Source of the DNA: a candidate division LCP-89 bacterium
Lineage (GTDB): Bacteria; Electryoneota; B3-LCP
Length of the DNA stretch: 33,890 bases
Reading direction: 5' to 3'
Assembly (NCBI GenBank): GCA_025774735.1
Contig: JALGZU010000019.1
Location: 1-33,890, forward strand
This document shows positions 17,945 through 25,164 of this stretch, piece by piece. The notes beneath the pieces are model-generated. The model was not told where the DNA came from. It searched no databases and saw nothing but the letters and a program-made list of their open reading frames with translations. Made by a program: the position numbers and the translations under genes. Position 1 is the first letter of the stretch; the number at the start of each line of letters is the position of its first letter.

Positions 17945-18502
17945 ATGAGAGTCATTTCCGGTACGTGGCGCGGTCAACCGCTCAAAGTGGCCAAGGGAAT
18001 CCGGGCCACCACCGATCGCGTCAAAGAAGCCATCTTTTCAATTATGGGGGACGTACGCGGTCTTGAAATCCTCGACGTGTACGCCGGCTCAGGCTCGCTG
18101 GGCATCGAGGCGCTATCGCGCGGGGCGAAGAGTGCCTGTTTCGTAGACCGCTCGCGGAGAGCTCTGGGTTGCATTGAATCCAACCTCGCCGGGAAGGGTG
18201 CAGAAGGCGTGAAGCTCATCTATCAAGACAGCATCAAATTTCTGCATTCTACACCGCTCACCTTCGATTGGATCTTCTGCGATCCGCCATATGAAGCGGT
18301 CAAATTGTCTGAATTAATTGATACCTTCGCCTCCTCGCGCGCCCTGGGGTCCAAGACTCTGCTCGTCCTCGAGACAGATCGGTATCACACATTCACCGTG
18401 CCAGCGGAACTCGCCGTCATCGACCGGCGCAAGTTCGGCGATACGGTCGTTTATATCATCGGTCGGTCCGCTTCTCATAGGCAGGAAATAAGTCGTGCGT
18501 AA
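17945..18502 (+). CDS. rsmD: 16S rRNA (guanine966-N2)-methyltransferase RsmD
   Basis: A 185-residue SAM-dependent methyltransferase of normal RsmD length that modifies G966 of 16S rRNA. The start MRVISGTWRGQPL is the family N-terminus. The in-frame upstream start at 17888 is rejected because it would read through the terminator hairpin. Family marks are the RATTDRVKEAIFSIM motif (20-34), SAM motif I DVYAGSGSLGIEALSRGA (44-61) and the catalytic DPPY at 113-116. No Shine-Dalgarno precedes the ATG, since a terminator's T-run ends 12 bases upstream. The gene overlaps rsmA by 8 bases, so two rRNA methyltransferases are coupled. Confidence 0.93.
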   Translation: MRVISGTWRGQPLKVAKGIRATTDRVKEAIFSIMGDVRGLEILDVYAGSGSLGIEALSRGAKSACFVDRSRRALGCIESNLAGKGAEGVKLIYQDSIKFLHSTPLTFDWIFCDPPYEAVKLSELIDTFASSRALGSKTLLVLETDRYHTFTVPAELAVIDRRKFGDTVVYIIGRSASHRQEISRA

Positions 18503-19346
18503 ACCGGCCCGAGTCCACGGTCCCCGCCCCCTGAAGGAACTTGGCCAGCACTTCCTGCAGGATGAAGAGATCGCTGCGGACATTATCGGCAGCATGGGGC
18601 TCAAATGGGAGGACCGGGCCCTTGAGATCGGACCCGGTCGGGGAGTGTTGCTACGCTTTCTCCTGAAACAGAGCCACCGGGTCACGGCCGTGGAACTGGA
18701 TGAGCGCTTGTTAAAATCGCTCCAGAAGACTTTCGGCGGGCATCCGGGGCTGGATCTTCAGTTTGACGATTTCCTGGCGTTCGATCTGAACGCCTACGTG
18801 AGAAGCGGAGATTCCCCCGTCAGAATTGTGGGGAATATTCCCTACTACCTCTCTGCTCCTATCCTGCTGCGGATATTCGAATTGGCCCGGGAGTGTCAAA
18901 CCGATGAGCCGCAGCGTCTCATGACGGCAACTCTGATGCTGCAGCGTGAGGTGGCCCGGAGACTCTGTGCATCTGAGGGGGGACGCGAGTATGGAGGGAT
19001 CACCGTCTTGAGATCTCTGGTCGCCGATGCAGAACTGCTATTTGACGTGCCGCCGACGGCATTCATTCCGCCTCCACGGGTGACCTCATCCGTCATTTCG
19101 CTGAGGTTTTACCCGAAACGACGCTATACTTTAGATGACCCGGTGCGATTCAACGAACTCGTTCACACCGTATTCCAGCAGCGCAGAAAGATGTTGAAGA
19201 ACTCCCTGGGACGGCTCAGCTGGATCGACCCGGAAGGGTCGAAAGCCGGTTTCGATCTGACCCGCCGACCGGAAGAGATCGGGGTGGAAGAGTTCATCCG
19301 CCTTTTTGACCTGATTAAACCGACACCCGGCAACGCATCACGATGA
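18495..19346 (+). CDS. rsmA: 16S rRNA (A1518/A1519-N6) dimethyltransferase RsmA (KsgA)
   Basis: A 283-residue KsgA-family enzyme that dimethylates two adenines in helix 45 of 16S rRNA late in 30S assembly. Motifs are LGQHFLQDEEIA (16-27), the SAM site LEIGPGRGVL (43-52) and the catalytic NIPYYLSAPIL (114-124). The C-terminal domain has FIPPPRVTSSVISL and VFQQRRKMLKNSL. The start is GTG 18495 inside the end of rsmD, and its TGA overlaps the mgtE ATG (ATGA). Confidence 0.96.
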   Translation: MRKPARVHGPRPLKELGQHFLQDEEIAADIIGSMGLKWEDRALEIGPGRGVLLRFLLKQSHRVTAVELDERLLKSLQKTFGGHPGLDLQFDDFLAFDLNAYVRSGDSPVRIVGNIPYYLSAPILLRIFELARECQTDEPQRLMTATLMLQREVARRLCASEGGREYGGITVLRSLVADAELLFDVPPTAFIPPPRVTSSVISLRFYPKRRYTLDDPVRFNELVHTVFQQRRKMLKNSLGRLSWIDPEGSKAGFDLTRRPEEIGVEEFIRLFDLIKPTPGNASR

Positions 19347-20695
19347 GCGACGAAAAACTGACAGAAGTCCGCCAGAAGATTGAGCAACTGGTCCACGATG
19401 GGAAAGTCGAGGAACTCCAGGAACTCCTGGTTCACCTCCACCCTTCGGACATCGCCGACCTGTTTCCCAGGCTGGGGCGCATGGAGCAGAATTTCGTGTG
19501 GGACCTGCTTCCCGACGAGATAACCCCTGACGTGCTCATCGAACTCGATGAGCCGGTCCAGGAGGAGTTGTTGGATGCCCTCTCCGAGGGGGAGATCGGC
19601 AGACTGGTGGATGAGCTGGATTCCGACGATGCCGCCGACGTGGTCGGCACGCTCGATGAGGAGAAGGCGCAGAAAGTGCTGGATGCGCTCGATCTGGAGA
19701 GCCGCCGGGACGTCCGGCGTCTGCTGACATACGATGAGGACACCGCCGGCGGCATTATGGCCCTGGAGGTCGCCGCCATCCTGGAGACGAGCAGTGTGCA
19801 GCAGGCGGTTCAGGAGTTGCGCGATCTGGTCGAAAACGAGGGTGTTGAAGATATCTATAACGTGTATGTGGTATCGAAGGAAGGGATTTTGCGGGGGGTA
19901 TTGAACCTGCGCCAGTTCATCCTGGCGCCTCCAGAGACTCCGGTGCTGGAATTGATGGATGAGGAAGCCATCTCGGTGCCGACATCTCTGGATCAGGAGG
20001 AGGTTGCGGCCATCTTCCGGAAATACGATCTGGTCTCCCTGCCGGTGGTGGATGAATACGACCGCCTTGTAGGCCGCATCACGGTGGACGACATCGTGGA
20101 CGTGCTGGCGGAAGAGGCTGAGGAGGACTTATCTATCATCGCGGGTACCCGGGATGAAGAGCCCAGCGAGCGTTCCACCGTGAAGATATTCCGGGAACGC
20201 TTCCCCTGGTTGTTGACGGGATTGTTCGGCGGCCTGGTCGCGGCAACGGTGATGCACTACTTCCGGGCCACTCTACTTCAGGTGATTGCCTTGGCATTTT
20301 TCGTCCCCGTCATCACGGCCATGGGGGGCAGCACCGCCATCCAATCCTCGTCCATCGTGGTGAGGGGATTGGCGACAGGAGAGATCGAACTGCGCGACCT
20401 TGTGCCCCGCATATTCAAGGAGATACGCGTGGCTCTGCTGAATGGGCTGATTTTGGGTCTGATCCTCGGGAGCATCGTGACGTTCTGGCTGTCCCAGTTC
20501 AAACTGGGGATCTTGATCGGCGGCATCCTCTTGATCAATATCTGCATTGCCTCGCTTCTGGGAGCGTCGGTCCCGATCTTCATGAAGAGGGTCGGCATAG
20601 ATCCCGCTCTGGCCATGGGACCCTTCGTTACAACGGCTATCGACGTTCTTGGGCTCTTGATCTATCTCGGTTTAGCCATGATCGTGCTGGCATAA
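19343..20695 (+). CDS. mgtE: Magnesium transporter MgtE
   Basis: A 450-residue MgtE-type Mg2+ channel of standard length. The N domain (about 1-130) shows LLVHLHPSDIADLFPRL and LDSDDAADVVGTL. Two CBS domains follow (about 135-255), with TAGGIMALEVAAI and YDLVSLPVVDEYDRLVGRIT. A connecting helix leads to five membrane segments in the last 170 residues, containing the pore motif PVITAMGGSTAIQSSSIVVRG; the usual MGGNAG is MGGSTA here. GPFVTTAIDVLGLLIYL carries the Asp that lines the ion path. The cytoplasmic domains gate the channel by sensing Mg2+. It is coupled to rsmA by an ATGA overlap. No M-box riboswitch is upstream. Confidence 0.95.
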   Translation: MSDEKLTEVRQKIEQLVHDGKVEELQELLVHLHPSDIADLFPRLGRMEQNFVWDLLPDEITPDVLIELDEPVQEELLDALSEGEIGRLVDELDSDDAADVVGTLDEEKAQKVLDALDLESRRDVRRLLTYDEDTAGGIMALEVAAILETSSVQQAVQELRDLVENEGVEDIYNVYVVSKEGILRGVLNLRQFILAPPETPVLELMDEEAISVPTSLDQEEVAAIFRKYDLVSLPVVDEYDRLVGRITVDDIVDVLAEEAEEDLSIIAGTRDEEPSERSTVKIFRERFPWLLTGLFGGLVAATVMHYFRATLLQVIALAFFVPVITAMGGSTAIQSSSIVVRGLATGEIELRDLVPRIFKEIRVALLNGLILGLILGSIVTFWLSQFKLGILIGGILLINICIASLLGASVPIFMKRVGIDPALAMGPFVTTAIDVLGLLIYLGLAMIVLA

Positions 20696-20729
20696 TGGCA
20701 TCGATGATCAATTTGACAACTGAGAGAGT

Positions 20730-21500
20730 ATGCCCTTAGTCAAGACGGAAGGCGTGATCCTGCAGCAGCGCCCCTTCAGCGAGAGTTCGAAGATTCTGGT
20801 TGTCTATACTCGCGACAGCGGCCGAGTTTCTCTGCTGTTCAAGGGGGGGCGCAAAGGGAGCAAGAAGTTCCCGGGCGGTTTGGAGACACTGAATCGCGTC
20901 AATCTGCAGTATTATTACAAACAGGGCCGCGATCTGCAGAACTTCAAGGAATTCGACCTGATCGAAGCCTACCCGAACGTCCGCCTGGATCTGCCCCGCA
21001 CCTTCACCGCTCTTTCCATTGCGGAAACCATCCTGCGAACGACCGTCGATGAGGACCAGAATTCCGACGTCTATATAGACCTAATAGCGGCTCTCACAGC
21101 TTTGAACCATTCAGACCGGCATCCCTGGGCTTTGCGCTGGAAAAGTCTGCTGGGACTCTGTCGCGGCGTGGGATTCGCCCTGAATCTTGAGGATTGCAGC
21201 CGCTGTGGGTCCAAGAATGCCATGATCGGCTTCGATTTGGCGGCGGGCGGTTTCATCTGTAGCGATCATTCACCGAACGGTCCGGATATCACGGAGGCTT
21301 CCGGGGAGATCTGGGGAATTCTCCGGTTCCTCAGTTCCTGTACTTACGGAGCGGCGAACCGCATCGTGGTTTCACCGAAAGTCGGCCGCAGGATTGAAGC
21401 TCTTTTCGACGCTTATTTCCACTATCACGTCCCCGGGCTGAAGAGCTTCGAAAGCTGGAGGAAGTTGCCGGAGCTTTACTGGGAGGATGATGGGATCTGA
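20730..21500 (+). CDS. recO: DNA repair protein RecO
   Basis: A 256-residue RecO, the recombination mediator that works with RecF and RecR to load RecA. The N-terminal OB fold reads LVKTEGVILQQRPFSESSKILVVYTRDSGRVSLLFKGGRKG, followed by the helical domain LRWKSLLGLCRGVGFALNLEDCSRCG. The zinc site keeps CSRC, and a third Cys lies in FICSDH, where the usual fourth Cys seems replaced by His. It begins 34 bases after mgtE and overlaps dprA by 14 bases. Confidence 0.92.
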   Translation: MPLVKTEGVILQQRPFSESSKILVVYTRDSGRVSLLFKGGRKGSKKFPGGLETLNRVNLQYYYKQGRDLQNFKEFDLIEAYPNVRLDLPRTFTALSIAETILRTTVDEDQNSDVYIDLIAALTALNHSDRHPWALRWKSLLGLCRGVGFALNLEDCSRCGSKNAMIGFDLAAGGFICSDHSPNGPDITEASGEIWGILRFLSSCTYGAANRIVVSPKVGRRIEALFDAYFHYHVPGLKSFESWRKLPELYWEDDGI

Positions 21501-22398
21501 TTTCGAAGAGGCGGTCTGCTGGGCTCATCTGAACCATAAGTTTCATATCGATAGCCCAGTTTTCGAAAGCCTGATCGAACATTTCGGCAGCGTCCGAGCA
21601 GCCATGGAAGTCCCCGGTATTGATCTGGAAAGCGTTGCCGGCCTCGATCCCCGGCTGGCGGAAGCCATCGCAGGCGCCCTCACGGAAATCAGCGGAATGG
21701 CCGCCCAGTTGGAGGATCTGAGGGTCCGGGGATTCAAGATTATCACATCAGCGAGTTCCAATTATCCGGCGCGGCTGCGCCTGGCAGAGAATCCCCCGCC
21801 GGTTCTATATCAACTGGGCGAACTGAGGACTCAGGACGACATCGCCGCGGCGATCATTGGGAGCCGGGATTGTAGCGAAACTTCCGGAAAACAGGCTCAT
21901 GAATATGCCGGTTATATGGCCGAAAACGGCCTCACGATCGTCTCCGGTTATGCCTCCGGGATCGACATCAACGGGCACCGGGGTGCTCTGGAGGCCGGAG
22001 GCAGAACGATCATCATCCCGGGATGCGGGGTGGACAGATTCGACCTGGCTCCGCTGGGTCCGGCGGGCATTCATTCGTTCGACGATCTCACTGAAAACGC
22101 CGTCCTGATCAGCGAACAGCCCCCGGATGCGGAGTGGTCGTGGCCGGCCTGCCGCGACCGAAACCGGTTGGTGGCGGCCTGGGCATGCGCGCTGCTGGTT
22201 GTGGAGGCGCAGTTGCAGTCGAGTACTCTCGACACGGTTTTGAAGGCGCAGCGCCTGGCGCGGCCGATTTTCGCCCTGGGATCAGACAGCGAAACCGAGA
22301 GGATGTCGGGGAATCAGATGCTCTTAGAGCAGGGCGCCGGCAGAATCGAGTCCAGAGACGACCTGTGGGCGCTTATCGATGAGGTCAGGCCAGGTTAA
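21487..22398 (+). CDS. dprA: DNA processing protein DprA (Smf)
   Basis: A 303-residue DprA, which protects incoming single-stranded DNA and loads RecA during transformation. The Rossmann-like core shows YPARLRLAENPPPVLYQLG, AIIGSRDCSETSGKQAHEYA, IVSGYASGIDINGHRGALEAGG and TIIIPGCGVDRF. The DNA-contact region RDRNRLVAAWACALLVVEA replaces the usual RRNRLIAGLS, and 'SGYASGID' stands for 'SGLARGID', so the protein is somewhat diverged. An N-terminal helical region precedes the core and a short C-terminal region follows. ATG 21487 directly abuts GGGAGG; ATG 21490 is equally possible. The product overlaps the recO end and pairs with it functionally. Confidence 0.92.
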   Translation: MMGSDFEEAVCWAHLNHKFHIDSPVFESLIEHFGSVRAAMEVPGIDLESVAGLDPRLAEAIAGALTEISGMAAQLEDLRVRGFKIITSASSNYPARLRLAENPPPVLYQLGELRTQDDIAAAIIGSRDCSETSGKQAHEYAGYMAENGLTIVSGYASGIDINGHRGALEAGGRTIIIPGCGVDRFDLAPLGPAGIHSFDDLTENAVLISEQPPDAEWSWPACRDRNRLVAAWACALLVVEAQLQSSTLDTVLKAQRLARPIFALGSDSETERMSGNQMLLEQGAGRIESRDDLWALIDEVRPG

Positions 22399-22468
22399 CT
22401 GTATCCGGCTTCAATCCATTTATGAGGGGACAACTCAAGGGCAGAGCACAGCACGCACTGGAGATATG

Positions 22469-23113
22469 ATGAAGAAATACTTGACGTTGGTGTCGCTCCT
22501 GGCCCTGTTCAGCCAGGCGGGAATAGTGCAGGGGGCGGATTACCCGACTTTCTCCCCGAGGCTGGGAATATCGGGTTCGGCCTCGGTATGGTCCCCCGGC
22601 GGTTCGGATGGGGATTTGTTCCAGGCGAGTATGGGGTGGGGAGTGTCCCTGCTTTACTGGTTTAATACGCGCAACCAGGTGCAGTTAAGAGGGACGTACA
22701 CTCTACTGGCAGCGCGGGAGGATTTCTGGGCCGAAAAACTGGCTCCGGGCATGATCTTCGACGCCTGGGATGTGGACGCCAAGATGTGGTCGGTTTCGCT
22801 GGAACTGCGCCGTCTCTTTCCCACGGACCGCAAGAACTACCTCTACATCGGAGGTGGGGCGGACCTGTACATCTTTGAGACTATCGAGGGGAGATACGAG
22901 ATCTACCAATCGGGGCTGCCGGAAACGGGGGTGATATCCGATGAAAGGGTGCCTTCCCTTACGGGTGGGTTTCACTTTGTGCCGGGTATGTTCATTGTCC
23001 TCAACAAACGGCTCTACCTCGACGTCAGCGTGAAGGCTCACTTTATGATCGACGGTATCCACAATCCCTACTGGCTGGAGCCGTGTTTCGCGCTCTCTTA
23101 CAGAATTTTATAG
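22469..23113 (+). CDS. Small outer-membrane beta-barrel protein
   Basis: A 214-residue exported protein. ATG 22469 is chosen because GGAG sits 5 bases before it; the longer frame from 22379 lacks signal-like sequence. The signal peptide is residues 1-22 (MKKYLTLVSLLALFSQAGIVQG), with cleavage before ADYPTF. The remainder alternates polar and aromatic residues (VSLLYWFNTRNQVQLRGTYTLLA, KNYLYIGGGADLYIF, LYLDVSVKAHFMI) and ends FALSYRIL, as expected for an outer-membrane barrel of about eight strands. No specific function is recognised and there is no T9SS domain. It is the last gene before a strong terminator. Confidence 0.75.
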   Translation: MKKYLTLVSLLALFSQAGIVQGADYPTFSPRLGISGSASVWSPGGSDGDLFQASMGWGVSLLYWFNTRNQVQLRGTYTLLAAREDFWAEKLAPGMIFDAWDVDAKMWSVSLELRRLFPTDRKNYLYIGGGADLYIFETIEGRYEIYQSGLPETGVISDERVPSLTGGFHFVPGMFIVLNKRLYLDVSVKAHFMIDGIHNPYWLEPCFALSYRIL

Positions 23114-23130
23114 ATGAGCGTTCGCACGCA

Positions 23131-23163
23131 AAAAGTCCGGGCATTGCCGCCTGGACTTTTTTT
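23131..23163. terminator. Bidirectional intrinsic terminator between convergent genes
   Basis: The stem AAAAGTCCGGGC/GCCTGGACTTTT (one G-T pair) with loop ATTGCC is bordered by A-runs on the left and T-runs on the right. It can therefore stop transcription from the barrel gene (plus) and from the DUF1858 gene (minus). Confidence 0.85.
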
Positions 23164-23188
23164 ATTCGACGGTTTGTCAACTCAACCG

Positions 23189-23389
23189 TTACACCTTACT
23201 GACGGCTGCATTCAACTGGCCGACCAGCTCATCTTCATCCTCGATGCCCGCTCTTTTCAGCGCTTCGCCCAGCGTTCCCCAGACCGGTTCGCCGCACTGG
23301 ATGCAGATGATCCCCCTCCTGGTGAGTAGAGAGACGGTTTGCGGGTAATCCTTGATAAGGTCTTCGACGTAGATTTCTTTGGTGATCAT
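23189..23389 (-). CDS. DUF1858-domain disulfide protein
   Basis: A 66-residue protein matching the DUF1858 / hybrid-cluster-associated redox disulfide pattern: a short helix (VEDLIKDYPQTVSLLTRRGI), then a CxxC pair (CIQC, Cys29 and Cys32) followed by GEPVWGTLGEALKRAGI. Such domains are thought to carry a redox-active disulfide; no reaction is known for this stand-alone form. It is the last gene of the minus-strand operon, overlapping the anti-sigma stop by ATGA. The pairing with thioredoxin and a zinc anti-sigma factor suggests it serves thiol homeostasis. Confidence 0.8.
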   Translation of the reverse strand: MITKEIYVEDLIKDYPQTVSLLTRRGIICIQCGEPVWGTLGEALKRAGIEDEDELVGQLNAAVSKV

Positions 23390-23643
23390 TTCGTATCGTT
23401 ACCGATTTGTCCCCTTGCGGGAAGGTTCAGACGGTGCAGAAGGCGCTCCTCGACCTCCCGGGGCACGCACTTCGACGGCAAGGCCCGGTAGATCTCCACG
23501 GTGCGCTTGATGGTGTCGACCTGCGTGGTACAGTCCGGACAGCGCTCCAGATGCTCGCGCAGCTCCTGGCAAATGGGTGAAGAGATGTCCTCATCCAGGG
23601 CCTCGCAGAGCCTCTCCATGAAAGACCGGCAATTCTCATTCAC
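23386..23643 (-). CDS. Zinc-binding anti-sigma factor of the ZAS/RsrA type
   Basis: An 85-residue soluble protein with no membrane helix. It has Cys5, then 25 residues, His31, then 3 residues, Cys35, then 2 residues, Cys38 (HLERCPDC). This C-x25-H-x3-C-x2-C spacing equals the zinc ligands of Streptomyces RsrA (C11, H37, C41, C44). RsrA binds sigma-R when reduced and releases it when a disulfide displaces zinc. Two further Cys (13 and 25) could take part. It overlaps the sigma gene by 8 bases, the usual cognate arrangement. Redox sensing is inferred from the ligand pattern and from the thioredoxin gene upstream. Confidence 0.85.
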   Translation of the reverse strand: MNENCRSFMERLCEALDEDISSPICQELREHLERCPDCTTQVDTIKRTVEIYRALPSKCVPREVEERLLHRLNLPARGQIGNDTK

Positions 23644-24247
23644 GGCGATCTCTCCTTACTTTTCTTTCCGTGCCATCGATGAAATCCGCCAGGGTGTCCC
23701 TGAGCGCGTTGCGGCCTCGGTGCAACGCCGCCTTGACCGAGGGTACGGTCGTGTTCAACTCATCGGCGATATCCTGGAGGGAAAATCCTTCGATGTCTTT
23801 CAAGACGAAGGGGATGCGCCAGGAATCCGGCAAGTCCGCCATGGCTTTTTCGAGAGCCCTCTTGAATTCGGCGTCCAGGAGCAGGTCCAGAGGGCTGCGC
23901 GAAAGCGAATTCAGCATCCGCTGATATTTCGCTGCGGGCGTGAAATCGGCCTCTTCATCGAACTCAACCAGGTCTCCGCGGCGCTGCCGGATGGCCATCA
24001 GGGCTGCGTTGGTGGCGATGCGGTAGATCCAGGTTTGCAGGGAGGATTCCGCCCGGAAGGTGTCCAGCTTTTCAAACACCTTCAGGAAGGTTTCTTGCAG
24101 GATGTTCTCCGCCTCTCCTGGCTCGCCGACCAGCTTCAGGGCGAGGTTGTAAACCATGTCCTGATGGCGGGTGACGATCTGGCTGCGGGCTTCGACGTCA
24201 CCTGCGAGTGCGCGGGCGACGAGTTCCCTTTCCTCCTGCGGTTCTAT
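23636..24247 (-). CDS. ECF sigma factor, apparent AUA start
   Basis: An ECF-family sigma factor of about 203 residues. The first ATG (24157) would start at MVYNLALKLVGEP, inside region 2.1. The in-frame DNA above it encodes the missing family N-terminus, EPQEERELVARALAGDVEAR, and contains no ATG, GTG, TTG or CTG before an in-frame TGA. The codon at 24247-24245 is ATA, placed 7 bases after GAGGA (24259-24255), so AUA initiation is the best fit. Region 2 carries ENILQETFLKVFEKLDTFR and LQTWIYRIATNAAL; region 4 carries LPDSWRIPFVLKDIEGFSLQDIADELNTTVPSVKAALHRGR. It begins 10 bases after trxA and overlaps its anti-sigma gene. Confidence 0.88.
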   Translation of the reverse strand: MEPQEERELVARALAGDVEARSQIVTRHQDMVYNLALKLVGEPGEAENILQETFLKVFEKLDTFRAESSLQTWIYRIATNAALMAIRQRRGDLVEFDEEADFTPAAKYQRMLNSLSRSPLDLLLDAEFKRALEKAMADLPDSWRIPFVLKDIEGFSLQDIADELNTTVPSVKAALHRGRNALRDTLADFIDGTERKVRRDRRE

Positions 24248-24257
24248 TGAGTTGTCC

Positions 24258-24593
24258 TCAGACTTTTTCTGCCAGGTGCGGTTTCAGAGCCGCTTCCAGC
24301 ATCGGCTTGGGCAGCGCACCCACCCAGCGTTCGGTCATCTCGCCATTCTTGAAGAGCAGTAGCGTGGGGATGCCGGTGATGCCGAAGCGGGAGGCGGTCA
24401 TGGGATTGTCATCCACGTTAAGTTTGGCGACTCTCAGGCTGCCGTTGTTCTCTTTCGCCAGCTCCTCGAGAATGGGGGCGACGATGCGGCAGGGCATACA
24501 CCAGGGAGCCCAGAAGTCGACCAGAATGGGTTGTGTGCTGTTATTTATCTCCGCGTCGAAGGTATTGTCGGTTAAGGTGATTTCCTGTGCCAT
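24258..24593 (-). CDS. trxA: Thioredoxin with WCMPC active site
   Basis: A 111-residue cytoplasmic thioredoxin without signal peptide. The active site is WCMPC at residues 31-35, differing from the canonical WCGPC, within ILVDFWAPWCMPCRIVAPILEEL. The cis-Pro loop GIPT lies at 74-77 and the fold ends with ALKPHLAEKV. Residues between the cysteines tune redox potential, so Met for Gly probably alters it. AAAAGGAT lies 6 bases before the ATG. It heads the sigma/anti-sigma/DUF1858 genes. In Streptomyces the thioredoxin operon is a main SigR target, which fits this layout. Confidence 0.94.
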   Translation of the reverse strand: MAQEITLTDNTFDAEINNSTQPILVDFWAPWCMPCRIVAPILEELAKENNGSLRVAKLNVDDNPMTASRFGITGIPTLLLFKNGEMTERWVGALPKPMLEAALKPHLAEKV

Positions 24594-24702
24594 GGTTTTA
24601 TCCTTTTTCTGACGGGTTGGTTCCTTTTACGTCATCTTGATCTATTTCTACGCTTTCGGTTTCGTACTCCGCCCGATCCTCAGGCGCACAAGCTCCCGAA
24701 AG

Positions 24703-24789
24703 TCACGTCTGCACCCCCAGGCGGGGCAGAATCCACACCTGCAGGACGATCCAGACGGCGATGAAGAGGAGGATGAGCAGTGAATCCAT
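24703..24789 (-). CDS. 28-residue single-helix membrane protein
   Basis: A small open frame reading MDSLLILLFIAVWIVLQVWI then LPRLGVQT and TGA. It is almost wholly one hydrophobic helix with a short basic/polar tail, and would sit in the inner membrane. GAGG lies 6 bases before the ATG, a good ribosome site. It is co-directional with trxA, 109 bases upstream of it, with no terminator between, so it may lead the operon. No family is assigned. The overlapping 82-residue frame (24896-24648), with a low-complexity Ser run, is taken as its shadow. Confidence 0.6.
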   Translation of the reverse strand: MDSLLILLFIAVWIVLQVWILPRLGVQT

Positions 24790-25164
24790 GTTGCGCCTCG
24801 GTTTATTGGTGTTTGACATTGTTTATTTAATGATACGTCTATTCGATTGTTCCGATTGTAAAAGTATGAAAAAACCAGGTTCGCACCCACCTTCAATCTA
24901 TTAGATGCAGATTAGAGTGAAAGGATTCGTTTCTTTTGAACCATTTGAGATGAACGAAAAGAGCCAACCATCCCGAAACCGTTCAAACAGTAAGGGTTCT
25001 TTTCACGTTTAACCTAAGACATTGAATGGATTCGCACAACCCTCGCATCCGTGCACGAGAGGCATCAACCCCAAATCAATGTTGCCGTAGAATTGGTGAT
25101 TCCGTCGCTGGAGGACTCCGCAAGCTTACAGTGACACCTAAAACCCAACGAAAGGAGTACTCCT
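24790..25164. other. Intergenic region between divergent units, no gene seen
   Basis: 375 AT-leaning bases separate the minus-strand operon from the CxxCH protein. The only clear element is AAAGGAG 8 bases before ATG 25165. Minus-strand TATCAT and TAAACAAT boxes near 24820-24835 could serve the small membrane protein, but no well-spaced -35 was found. No RNA gene or riboswitch was recognised. Confidence 0.5.

Noticed and set aside
22379..22468. Longer start for the outer-membrane barrel gene
   Set aside because: The extra 30 residues are not signal-like and overlap dprA; ATG 22469 has GGAG at good spacing and begins a clear signal peptide.
24648..24896. 82-codon minus-strand frame
   Set aside because: It has a low-complexity Ser run and no ribosome site, and overlaps the more convincing 28-residue frame in another phase.
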